NCBI GenBank assembly: GCA_946886855.1
Contig: CAMPJJ010000191.1
Coordinates: 1 to 5,792, forward strand
Direction of reading: 5' to 3'
DNA length: 5,792 nt
Origin: an uncultured Roseateles sp.
Lineage (GTDB): Bacteria > Pseudomonadota > Gammaproteobacteria > Burkholderiales > Burkholderiaceae
Numbering within the stretch: the stretch's first letter is position 1; the number at the start of each line of letters is the position of its first letter. The notes below the pieces were generated by a model. The model saw nothing but the letters and a program-made list of their open reading frames with translations, did not search any database and was not told the origin of the DNA. This document shows positions 1 through 5,792 of this stretch, piece after piece. Both the position numbers and the translations under genes were made by a program.

Positions 1-1
1 C

Positions 2-879
2 ATCCATCAGAACGATGCCATCCTACCAGCGCCGGCGCTCGACATCCGCTCGCGCATCGTCGTCGTCGGCCCCGGCGGCGACATCGAACACGAGCCCGCC
101 GACCGTCTGCGGGATCGACTCCACGAGGCCGCCGCCGACGGCGATGGGCCACGACCGAGGACCTGCTGGAACGGATCCAGCAACGCAGCGGTTGGGGTGG
201 CGAGATCACCGCCAGGACGCATTTCGACATCCTGCAGACGGCGTTCGAGGCCGCCGTGCGCGCGGGTCACGAGGCCACGGGCACCGCCTGCCTGCGCGCC
301 ATGGCCCAGGATGCCGAACTCAAGGAACTCGCCCGGGACGGCATGCCCGCCACCTTGTCACTCGGGGGCAGCAGGTCGAACGATGCCGTCGTCAGGATCA
401 CGCCCGAAGTGCTGGGCCGCAGGATCCGTCACATCGCAGAAGCCGCACGCGCCGGAATTGTTCCGCCTGGGCGCGCAGCGGCGCTCTTGCAGGGCGATGG
501 CCCGCGACCCCTCCTGCGCGCGGTGCTTGCGACGCCTGATCGCTTCGGTGCGGCTGAGCACCCGACAGCGCTCCTGGAGAGCTATCTCAAGGGACTGTTG
601 ACGGCGCGGCTGCAGGGCGCCGCCAGCCTGAGCGAACAGGCGTTCGCGAAGATCCTGCTGGCCCCCGGCGGTGACGGCCAGCCCGCCATCGCCCAGTGTG
701 GTCGGGACCAGGCCGCCATGATCCGATCGACGCTCAAGGATGCGCTCGACAGCGGATTGCTGAGGGCCTCGACGGTGAGGGACATCCTCCTGCACCTGTC
801 CAGCGCCGAGGTGGACGAGTTGAGCGGCGAGGATGCGGCGCTCGCATGGCAGCGCTTCCAGGGTTCTTCCCGTTTCTGA
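2..879 (+). CDS. Hypothetical protein, 5'-partial, with an apparent one-base frameshift near 146
   Basis: I do not recognise the family. The gene enters from the left edge. From 2 to about 145 the reading frame beginning at base 2 gives ordinary protein with G/C-rich third positions (for example RIVVVGPGGDIEHEPADRL). Beyond that point this frame becomes Arg/Pro/Ser/Cys-rich, although it stays open to 601. From 148 the frame beginning at base 1 takes over with good codon use (ATTEDLLERIQQRSGWGGE) and runs to TGA at 877-879. Restoring one G to the GGG run at 146-148 would join the halves as ...DGDGATTEDLL..., giving at least 290 residues. Without repair, the downstream half has a GTG at 256 (207 aa). 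The protein is soluble-looking and mostly helical, with no signal peptide or membrane segment visible in this part. Several segments follow a loose pattern of a helix, GLL or GI, then a second helix ending ILL/ALL (about 421-490, 571-660 and 718-800). It converges on gcd. It could be a decaying gene, a phase-variable gene or a sequencing error. Confidence 0.6.
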   Translation, partial: PSERCHPTSAGARHPLAHRRRRPRRRHRTRARRPSAGSTPRGRRRRRWATTEDLLERIQQRSGWGGEITARTHFDILQTAFEAAVRAGHEATGTACLRAMAQDAELKELARDGMPATLSLGGSRSNDAVVRITPEVLGRRIRHIAEAARAGIVPPGRAAALLQGDGPRPLLRAVLATPDRFGAAEHPTALLESYLKGLLTARLQGAASLSEQAFAKILLAPGGDGQPAIAQCGRDQAAMIRSTLKDALDSGLLRASTVRDILLHLSSAEVDELSGEDAALAWQRFQGSSRF

Positions 880-884
880 GCCGC

Positions 885-927
885 GGCCCCTCCCGCAGGG
901 GGGCCGGCCCACCGTCGCCGCGGCCGG
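885..927. terminator. GC-rich inverted repeats between convergent genes; weak terminator candidate
   Basis: GGCCCC at 885-890 can pair with GGGGCC at 900-905 across a 9-nt loop. Overlapping it, CCGGCC at 904-909 can pair with GGCCGG at 922-927. The position between two converging genes suits a shared bidirectional terminator. Neither strand has a T-tract after the stem, so this is not a canonical intrinsic terminator, and short GC stems are common by chance in DNA of this composition. Confidence 0.3.
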
Positions 928-941
928 GATTCCGCCAAGCT

Positions 942-3374
942 TCAGCGCTTCTCCAGCGCATAGGCGCGCACATGGTCGCCGGGTGTCGTCCCGGTCGATC
1001 CGTGACCGCCCGCGATGACCAGCACGTACTGCCGGCCGTCCGCGCCGAGGTAGGTCATCGGCGTGGCCTGACCGCCGGCGGGCAGCCGGCCTTCCCACAG
1101 CACGCGGCCGTCGTTGACGTCGTAGGCGCGCACGTAGTCGTCCATGCTGCCCGACAGGAAGGCCACGCCCCCCGCCGTCATCAGCGGACCGCCCAGGCTG
1201 GGCACGCCCAGCTTGATCGGCACCGGCAGCGGCGACAGGTCGCGCACGGTGCCGTTGCGATGGCGCCAGACGACCTTGCCCTCGTTCAGGTCGACACCGG
1301 CCACCGTGCCCCACGGCGGCGCCTGGCACGGGATGCCCAGCGGCGAGGTGAAGGGCTTCATCTTCGCGGCGAACGGCGCGCCGAAGTTCTCGTTGAGCGC
1401 CGGCAGCGCGCCCTTGGGCGGCCCGCCGTCCTGCACCAGCAGCGAGCTGTCGTCGCGCCGCGGCACCAGCGTCGAGGTGAAGCCCAGCACCGCCGGCGTG
1501 GTGAAGGCGATGCCGCGCACCGGATCCACCGCGATGCTGCCCCAGTTGAAGACGCCGAAGTTGCCCGGGTTGATCAGCGAGCCCTGCTCGGACGGCGGCG
1601 TGAAGCGGCCCTCGTAGCGCAGCTTGTGGAAGGCGATGCGGCACCAGAGCTGGTCGAACAGGGCCACGCCCCACATGTCGCGCTCGCGCAGCTCCGGCGG
1701 GTTGAACGAGATCGCCGACACCGGCTGCGTCGGCGCGCTGAAATCGCCCGCCGCCGCGCCTTGCGGTGCCGGCGTCTCGGTCACCGGGAACACCGGCTTG
1801 CCGTCGCGCCGGTCCAGCACGAAGAGCTCGCCCTGCTTGGTCGGCTGCACGAGCGCGGGCACGCGCTGACCCTTCACCGTCAGGTCGACCAGCACCGGTT
1901 GCGACGGGACGTCGTAGTCCCACAGGTCGTGATGCACCGTCTGGAACACCCAGCGCACCTTGCCCGTCTCCAGATCGAGCGCCACGACCGACGACGAGTG
2001 CTTCTCGACCGCCGCGGAGCGCTTGCCGCCCCACTGGTCGGGCGGCTGGTTGCCCATCGGCAGATAGACCAGGCCGAGCGACTCGTCGACGCTGGCCACC
2101 GACCACATGTTGGGCGAATTGGCCGTGTAGCGTTGACCAGCCGCGATCGGCGCGGTCGCTTCGGGGTTGCCGGAATCCCAGTTCCAGACGAGCGCGCCAG
2201 TCTCGATGTCGAAGGCGCGGATCACACCGGACTGTTCCTTGGTCGACGCGTTGTCGAGCACCGTCCCGCCGACGATCACCAGCTTGCGGGTCACCACCAC
2301 CGGCGAGGTCGAGTAGTAGGCGCCCGGCTGCGCATTGGGCATGCCGGCCATCAGGTTGATCGCCCCCTGCTGACCGAAGGAGGGGCAGGTCTTGCCCGTC
2401 GCGGGATCCAGGGCGATGAGCCGCGCGTCGGCCGTGGGCATGAAGAGCTTGGCCGCGCAGGCCGGCGCCTGTGCGCCCGCCGCCGCCATCGCGTCCGCCG
2501 GCGGCTGGTAGGACAGGCCGCGGCAGGTCAGATGCTGCAGCGCCAGCTGTCCGCGCACCTGCGGGTCGAAGCGCCACAGCTCGCGGCCCGTGGTCGCGTC
2601 CAGCGCCAGCACCGTCTGGTGCGGCGTGCAGAGGAACAGCCGTTCGCCGACCTTCAGCGGCGTGACCTCGAAGGTGGTCTCCACGGGATCGCCGGGCCGG
2701 CCGCGGACGTCGCCGGTGCGGAAGTCCCAGGCCAGCTTCAGATCGCCGACATTGGCCGGCGTGATCTGCGCCAGCGGCGACCAGCGCTGGCCGAAACCGG
2801 TGCGGCCGTAGGCGTGCCATTCCCCGTCGGGCACCGCGGCCGCCCCCGACGCCGGCGCGCCCGGCGGACGGGCGGCCCCGTTGGCCGGCATCGTGCCTGC
2901 CACCGCGTGCAGATCGCGCGTCCAGGAGGTCACCGCGACGACCACGAAGATCCCGAGCACCGCCGCCAGCGCCAGCGCCGGCGGACTGCGCCACGCGACG
3001 CGACGCAGGTCGTCCACCGGCAGGTGGCGCCGCATCGTGGGCACCAGCGCGAGCAGCACCGCGCCGATGAGGAAGGGCACGCCGAGGCGCGCCCCCAGCG
3101 GCCACCAGTCCAGGCCCACTTCCCAGAGGCTCCACACGAGCGTGGCGAGGAAATACAGCGCGTAGCCGAACACCGCCTCGCGCAGGCGCCCCCACATCAA
3201 GGCGCCGATGACGGCCCAGGCCAGGCCCGACAGCGCGTAGAACCAGCTGCCGCCGAGCGAGGCCAGCAGGCCGCCGGCGGCGAGCATGACGAAGCCCAGG
3301 ATCAGCAGCGCGGCGCCAAGGACGCGGGCCAGCCAGGGGACTGGGGCGGGAGAAGGAGCGAGGACGGTCGACAT
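942..3374 (-). CDS. gcd: Membrane-bound PQQ-dependent glucose dehydrogenase
   Basis: This quinoprotein oxidises D-glucose to glucono-1,5-lactone in the periplasm and passes electrons to ubiquinone; the acid produced often supports phosphate solubilisation. From the ATG at 3374 it is 810 aa, close to the 796 aa of E. coli Gcd. Five membrane segments lie at about residues 17-38, 43-60, 67-87, 97-112 and 131-150, followed by a Pro/Ala-rich linker and a beta-propeller beginning near EWHAYGRTGFGQRWSPL. By comparison with remembered E. coli Gcd, H252 (LCTPHQ) matches H262, D486 (HHDLWD) matches catalytic D466, K513 (PTKQGELFVLDRR) matches K493, and H791 (AGGHGSTGT) matches H775, which influences glucose specificity. 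The quinate/shikimate branch of the family is a less likely alternative. An in-frame TTG at 3425 would add 17 hydrophilic residues ahead of the membrane region; ATG 3374 is preferred, though neither start has a clear Shine-Dalgarno. PQQ must be made elsewhere or taken up, since no pqq genes are in the window. Confidence 0.95.
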   Translation of the reverse strand: MSTVLAPSPAPVPWLARVLGAALLILGFVMLAAGGLLASLGGSWFYALSGLAWAVIGALMWGRLREAVFGYALYFLATLVWSLWEVGLDWWPLGARLGVPFLIGAVLLALVPTMRRHLPVDDLRRVAWRSPPALALAAVLGIFVVVAVTSWTRDLHAVAGTMPANGAARPPGAPASGAAAVPDGEWHAYGRTGFGQRWSPLAQITPANVGDLKLAWDFRTGDVRGRPGDPVETTFEVTPLKVGERLFLCTPHQTVLALDATTGRELWRFDPQVRGQLALQHLTCRGLSYQPPADAMAAAGAQAPACAAKLFMPTADARLIALDPATGKTCPSFGQQGAINLMAGMPNAQPGAYYSTSPVVVTRKLVIVGGTVLDNASTKEQSGVIRAFDIETGALVWNWDSGNPEATAPIAAGQRYTANSPNMWSVASVDESLGLVYLPMGNQPPDQWGGKRSAAVEKHSSSVVALDLETGKVRWVFQTVHHDLWDYDVPSQPVLVDLTVKGQRVPALVQPTKQGELFVLDRRDGKPVFPVTETPAPQGAAAGDFSAPTQPVSAISFNPPELRERDMWGVALFDQLWCRIAFHKLRYEGRFTPPSEQGSLINPGNFGVFNWGSIAVDPVRGIAFTTPAVLGFTSTLVPRRDDSSLLVQDGGPPKGALPALNENFGAPFAAKMKPFTSPLGIPCQAPPWGTVAGVDLNEGKVVWRHRNGTVRDLSPLPVPIKLGVPSLGGPLMTAGGVAFLSGSMDDYVRAYDVNDGRVLWEGRLPAGGQATPMTYLGADGRQYVLVIAGGHGSTGTTPGDHVRAYALEKR

Positions 3375-3539
3375 GGCGCGTGTTCGGCAATCGACATGCC
3401 GGTTGCCCCCGCCGTCTGTGGACAAGTCCTGGGAAAAGCTGAGGTCGGCGCGCCCAAGCCCTTGATCCGTCAGGCCCTTTGTCAGTCTGCCCGGGAATTG
3501 AGCAGCGCCGGCGTCTTCACGCGGGTCTCACGGACGGCT
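3375..3539 (-). promoter_or_regulatory. gcd upstream region, likely to hold its promoter
   Basis: This stretch, together with the decamer array beyond it, separates gcd from the methyltransferase stop. The distance suggests that gcd has its own promoter. I could not identify a convincing -35/-10 pair, an operator palindrome or a riboswitch. It contains two similar close segments on the plus strand, AAGCCCTT and AGGCCCTTT, around 3457-3480. The call rests on position only. Confidence 0.3.
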
Positions 3540-3650
3540 CATGCCGCCTCAAGCCGCCTCAAGCCGCTGCATGCCGCCCCGAGCCGCTTCGTGCGGCCCC
3601 ATGCCGCCCCACTGTCGATTCATGCCGATTCATGCCGCCTCGAGCCGGCC
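3540..3650. repeat. Imperfect 10-bp tandem array, about 11 units
   Basis: On the plus strand the unit is roughly CATGCCGCCT. Successive units begin at 3540, 3550, 3560, 3570, 3580, 3590, 3600, 3610 (an 11-base, divergent unit), 3621, 3631 and 3641. CATGCCG is exact in five of them; others read CAAGCCG, CGAGCCG or CGTGCGG. The last two units lie wholly or partly in the final codons of the methyltransferase gene, whose TGA occupies 3630-3632; the rest is non-coding. The segment at 3538-3556 matches 3629-3647 at 17 of 19 positions, so the end of the gene appears to be repeated at the far end of the array. Ten bases is not a multiple of three, so the periodicity is not a codon repeat. Growth by slippage or tandem duplication from the gene's 3' end is the simplest origin. 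Confidence 0.75.
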
Positions 3651-5024
3651 TTCCACGCGCAGCAAGGTCTCCAGCGCCTGGCTGCGCAGGCCGTAGAAGC
3701 GCTTGATCTCGTCCAGCTGCGCCAGCAGCTCCGCGCGCCGCGCCGGGGTCGGGTCTTGCGGGCGCTTCACCGCGAGCACCATCTTGTTCTTGCTGGTGTG
3801 CTCCAGCGCGATGAACTCGATCACCTGCGTGTCGTAGCCCATCAGCTCCAGCAGCAGCGCGCGCAGCGAATCGGTCACCATCTCCGCCTCCTGGCCGAGG
3901 TGGATGCCGTGCTGCAGCAGCGGCCGCAGCGCGGCCGGCGTCGTCATCTGCGGGCGGATCTCCTTGTGGCAGCACGGCGCGCACATGATGATGCGCGCGC
4001 CGCTGCGCAGGCCGAAGTGCATCGCGTAGTCCGTCGCGATGTCGCAGGCATGCAGCGCGACCATCACGTCCAGCGGCTGGTCGCCGCGCTCGCGCACGTC
4101 GCCGTGCTCGAAGCTCAGGCCCTCGAGCCCGTGCCGCGCCGCCGCCGCATTGCCCAGCGCCACCATGTCCTGCTTGAGCTCGACGCCCTGCACCCGCGGG
4201 GCCAGGCCTTGCGTGCGCAGCCAGTCGTGCATCGCGAAGGTCAGGTAGCCCTTGCCGGAGCCGAAGTCGGCCACGCGCACCGTGCGTTCCGCGCCCGGTT
4301 CCGCGCCCGGTTGTGCGCCCGGTTGTGCGCCCGGTTGTGCACCCGGTTGTGCGCCCGGTTCCGCGCCAGGTTGCGCATCCCGGGGCGCGTCCAGGCCCGC
4401 CTTGCGCACGGCGGCGCCGAAGATCTCGATGAACTTGTTGATCTGCTTCCACTTGCGCGCCATCGCGGGCACCAGCGCGGGCTGGCCCTTGAGCTCGTGC
4501 GTGACGCCGAGATCGCGCCAGAACGGGCGGTCGGCGGACAGCTCGCGCGGCTTGGCGCGGTCGTGTCCGCCGGTTGTCGCGGCTTCGCCGGCGTCGTTGG
4601 CCTCGTTGGCGCCGTCTGCGGCAGCGGCAGCGGCGCCGCCCTTCTTCCCGACCTGAAGCAGCGGCTTGCCCTTGCGGCTGAAGCGCAGCTGCACTTCCTC
4701 GCCCAGCGTGTCCAGGTGGGCCTGCTGGAAGTCGCGCCCCAGCAGGCCGTCGATCAGCGCCAGGCCCTCGTCGAGCGGATGGTTCTTCGTGACGTCCTTG
4801 GTCTTGTGCCGCCACAGGAAGCTCAGCGCGCGCTCGCCGCGCAGCTCGATGTCACGCACCGTCAGCCGCTCGATGCTGGTGTCCTCGCCCTCGTGCCGGC
4901 CCAGCAGCAGGCGCTGGAAACGGCGCTCCGCCAAGGCCGTGCGCAGCAGGCGCAGGAAGCGCTGGCGCTCGTCGGGCGCGGGGGGAGCTTGGGGCGGGGT
5001 GAACAGGGGACTTCCGGCAGGCAT
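3630..5024 (-). CDS. Class I SAM-dependent methyltransferase, CAPCCHKE-motif (Methyltransf_32/METTL25-like) family
   Basis: This 464-aa protein is probably a cytoplasmic methyltransferase; its substrate cannot be told from sequence. An N-terminal domain (about residues 18-125) contains FLWRHKTKDVTKNH and is followed by an Ala/Asp/Glu/Asn-rich linker (about 129-155). A helical segment with ARKWKQINKFIEIF (about 189-202) precedes a run of A(Q/E)PG repeats (about 217-245). The Rossmann SAM-binding core comes next: motif I VADFGSGKGYL at 251-261, an acidic residue in GVELKQD near 282, VALHACDIATD at 322-332, then MCAPCCHKEIRPQ at 347-359. The HAC-D and PCC-H motifs are typical of this family, which includes METTL25 and RRNAD1 relatives; that placement is from memory. 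The ATG at 5024 is the only reasonable start in this frame, but no Shine-Dalgarno is visible. The regulator gene ends 69 bp upstream in the same direction. Confidence 0.85.
   Translation of the reverse strand: MPAGSPLFTPPQAPPAPDERQRFLRLLRTALAERRFQRLLLGRHEGEDTSIERLTVRDIELRGERALSFLWRHKTKDVTKNHPLDEGLALIDGLLGRDFQQAHLDTLGEEVQLRFSRKGKPLLQVGKKGGAAAAAADGANEANDAGEAATTGGHDRAKPRELSADRPFWRDLGVTHELKGQPALVPAMARKWKQINKFIEIFGAAVRKAGLDAPRDAQPGAEPGAQPGAQPGAQPGAQPGAEPGAERTVRVADFGSGKGYLTFAMHDWLRTQGLAPRVQGVELKQDMVALGNAAAARHGLEGLSFEHGDVRERGDQPLDVMVALHACDIATDYAMHFGLRSGARIIMCAPCCHKEIRPQMTTPAALRPLLQHGIHLGQEAEMVTDSLRALLLELMGYDTQVIEFIALEHTSKNKMVLAVKRPQDPTPARRAELLAQLDEIKRFYGLRSQALETLLRVEGRLEAA
4291..4374 (-). repeat. 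In-frame 12-bp tandem repeat, seven units, encoding A(Q/E)PG
   Basis: Seven 12-base units begin at 4291, 4303, 4315, 4327, 4339, 4351 and 4363. The plus-strand unit is GCGCCCGGTTGT, or the same ending in CC; three units are identical, and the one at 4339 differs by a single base. Read on the minus strand inside the methyltransferase, each unit encodes a four-residue step, Ala-Gln/Glu-Pro-Gly, forming a flexible linker immediately ahead of the SAM-binding motif. The unit is a multiple of three, so copy-number change would alter linker length without breaking the frame. Confidence 0.9.
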
Positions 5025-5093
5025 GGGACGGATTGTCCCGCCATTCGACGTCCCGTCGGCTGTCCCGTCCGAGATCCCGGTCCCCGGCGCCGG
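5025..5093 (-). promoter_or_regulatory. Methyltransferase leader with a hairpin abutting the start codon
   Basis: On the minus strand GGGAC (5035-5039) can pair with GTCCC (5025-5029) over a 5-nt loop, placing the stem directly against the ATG at 5024, where a Shine-Dalgarno would normally lie. Two more GGGAC copies occur upstream, at 5050-5054 and 5062-5066, 12 bases apart, and could pair with the same GTCCC. No AGGAGG-like site is visible. A regulatory role is only a suggestion; a five-pair stem in GC-rich DNA may be chance. Confidence 0.3.
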
Positions 5094-5792
5094 TCACTCG
5101 GGGCGGTCGAGCACCAGCAGCCAGTGGCCTTCGCCGATGTCCGCATCATCGCCGGCCGTCAGCGTGAAGCTCAGCCGCTGGCGCGTCTCGCCCGGGCGCG
5201 GCGCGATCGTCAGCGAGGACGGCGGCGCCCCCGCGCGGCGGCGCAGCGCCTCGCGGTGCAGCCAGGCCAGCACCTCCGGCGGCAGCCGGGCGTGCTCCGC
5301 CCACGGCGGCGGAAAGTGCGCGGCCATGAGCGCGCGGGCCTGCGGCGTCTGCCAGGTGCACTGCCCGTCGCGCTCGCGCACCGCCATGCGGGCCGTCGGC
5401 CGGCGCGGCTCGACGGCCGCGGCCATCGGCGCCGGCGACATCAGGCCCTCGATCCGCTGCAGCAGGTCGCTCATCCGGACCGGCTTGAGCAGGCAGTCCG
5501 CAGCGCCGGCTTCCCGCAAGGCCTCCACCGGCTGCAGGCTGCGCGGACGGCTGAGCGTCAGCACCGGCACGCCGCCCGCGGCCAGGCGCCGCAGCAAGGT
5601 CAACGGGCCGTCGCCGGGCAGCTCCGGCAGTTCCATGTCCATGATCACCAGGGCGGGGCCGGCGTTCAATCCGTCGACGGCCGCCAGCGCGTCGGCGGCC
5701 CGGAGCAGTTCATAGCCGCTCTCCTCGAGCACTGCCGCCAGCGGCTGCACCGACAGCGCCTGCACGACCAGCAGACGCGGTCGTGCCGGGGC
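5094..5792 (-). CDS. Response regulator-like protein: degenerate receiver plus PAS-like C-terminal region, 5'-partial
   Basis: The frame stays open to the right edge, so the true start lies beyond the window. A GTG at 5765 sits inside the first receiver strand (RLLVVQA) and is not a plausible start. The receiver follows the CheY pattern: an Asp in VIMDMELPELPG (codon 5637-5639) at the phosphorylation position, Ser in PVLTLSRPR at the Thr/Ser position, and Lys in LLKPV (codon 5484-5486). The pair of acidic residues that normally follows the first strand (LVVDD) is replaced by Gln-Ala (codons 5760-5762 and 5757-5759), so Mg2+ binding and phosphorylation may be weakened or lost. After a short linker, about 95 residues (QCTWQTPQARALMAAHF ... 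LPPEVLAWL ... GEGHWLLVLDRPE) resemble the PAS-like region that, as I recall, precedes a LuxR-type helix-turn-helix in many burkholderial regulators. Here the protein ends with that region, and no helix-turn-helix is present. The methyltransferase gene follows 69 bp downstream. Confidence 0.75.
   Translation of the reverse strand, partial: APARPRLLVVQALSVQPLAAVLEESGYELLRAADALAAVDGLNAGPALVIMDMELPELPGDGPLTLLRRLAAGGVPVLTLSRPRSLQPVEALREAGAADCLLKPVRMSDLLQRIEGLMSPAPMAAAVEPRRPTARMAVRERDGQCTWQTPQARALMAAHFPPPWAEHARLPPEVLAWLHREALRRRAGAPPSSLTIAPRPGETRQRLSFTLTAGDDADIGEGHWLLVLDRPE

Noticed and set aside
15..601. Plus-strand open frames beginning at 15 and 197 inside the first gene
   Set aside because: The translations are Arg/Pro/Ser/Cys-rich with poor third-position bias; they are open because of high GC. 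Only the base-2 frame before about 145 looks coding.
358..3390. 1010-codon open frame on the minus strand
   Set aside because: It is a shadow of gcd in another frame: Arg/Ala/Gly-rich, without domain motifs, while the overlapping gcd frame carries family motifs end to end.
3415..3425. DnaA-box-like TTGTCCACA on the minus strand
   Set aside because: It is a single site with one mismatch to TTATCCACA, with no cluster, AT-rich element or replication gene nearby.
3559..3633. 24-residue ORF overlapping the methyltransferase stop as ATGA
   Set aside because: It consists almost entirely of the decamer array read in one frame, has no ribosome-binding site, and shows no sign of selection as protein.
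3540..3650. CRISPR-like array
   Set aside because: The units are 10 bp and contiguous with no unique spacers; this is a simple tandem repeat. The 12-bp array at 4291-4374 is rejected for the same reason.
3559..4815. 418-codon minus-strand frame overlapping the methyltransferase
   Set aside because: Its composition is Arg/Ala/Gly-rich, and the frame carrying motifs I and CAPCCHKE is the real one.
4666..5715. 349-codon plus-strand frame opposite the methyltransferase and regulator
   Set aside because: It is a Ser/Arg-rich antisense shadow with no recognisable motif, typical of GC-rich DNA.

Overview
The window is very GC-rich, with strong G/C preference at third codon positions. It resembles a betaproteobacterial genome of the order Burkholderiales (Roseateles/Rubrivivax-like). 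That placement is inferred from composition and protein style; no rRNA or other marker gene is present. I see no tRNA, rRNA, CRISPR array, insertion sequence or phage gene.

Layout. (1) Positions 1-879, plus strand: the 3' part of a gene of unknown function. Its coding signal runs in one frame up to about 145 and in another from about 148 to the stop at 879, with no stop codon at the switch, so a one-base indel is implied. (2) Positions 880-941: a short convergent intergenic gap with GC-rich inverted repeats. (3) Positions 942-3374, minus strand: a complete membrane-bound PQQ-dependent glucose dehydrogenase (gcd), the only gene here whose function is confidently recognised. (4) Positions 3375-3629: the gcd upstream region, which carries an imperfect 10-bp tandem array that runs into the end of the next gene. 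(5) Positions 3630-5024, minus strand: a class I SAM-dependent methyltransferase of the family with a CAPCCHKE-type motif (Methyltransf_32/METTL25-like). It has a 12-bp/four-residue tandem repeat just before the SAM-binding motif. (6) Positions 5025-5093: a short leader with three GGGAC copies that could pair with a GTCCC next to the methyltransferase start codon. (7) Positions 5094-5792, minus strand: a response-regulator-like protein cut by the window edge, with a receiver domain lacking the usual acidic pair and a C-terminal PAS-like region with no DNA-binding domain after it.

The three minus-strand genes are co-oriented (regulator, methyltransferase, gcd). The first two are 69 bp apart and could be co-transcribed. 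gcd has 254 bp of non-coding DNA upstream and probably its own promoter. Nothing visible ties the three into one pathway: Gcd is a periplasmic respiratory enzyme, while the methyltransferase and regulator are cytoplasmic.

I found no convincing new multi-gene system. The observations most worth following up are the frameshifted unknown gene, the decamer array, the degenerate receiver without an output domain, and the repeat insertion in the methyltransferase.
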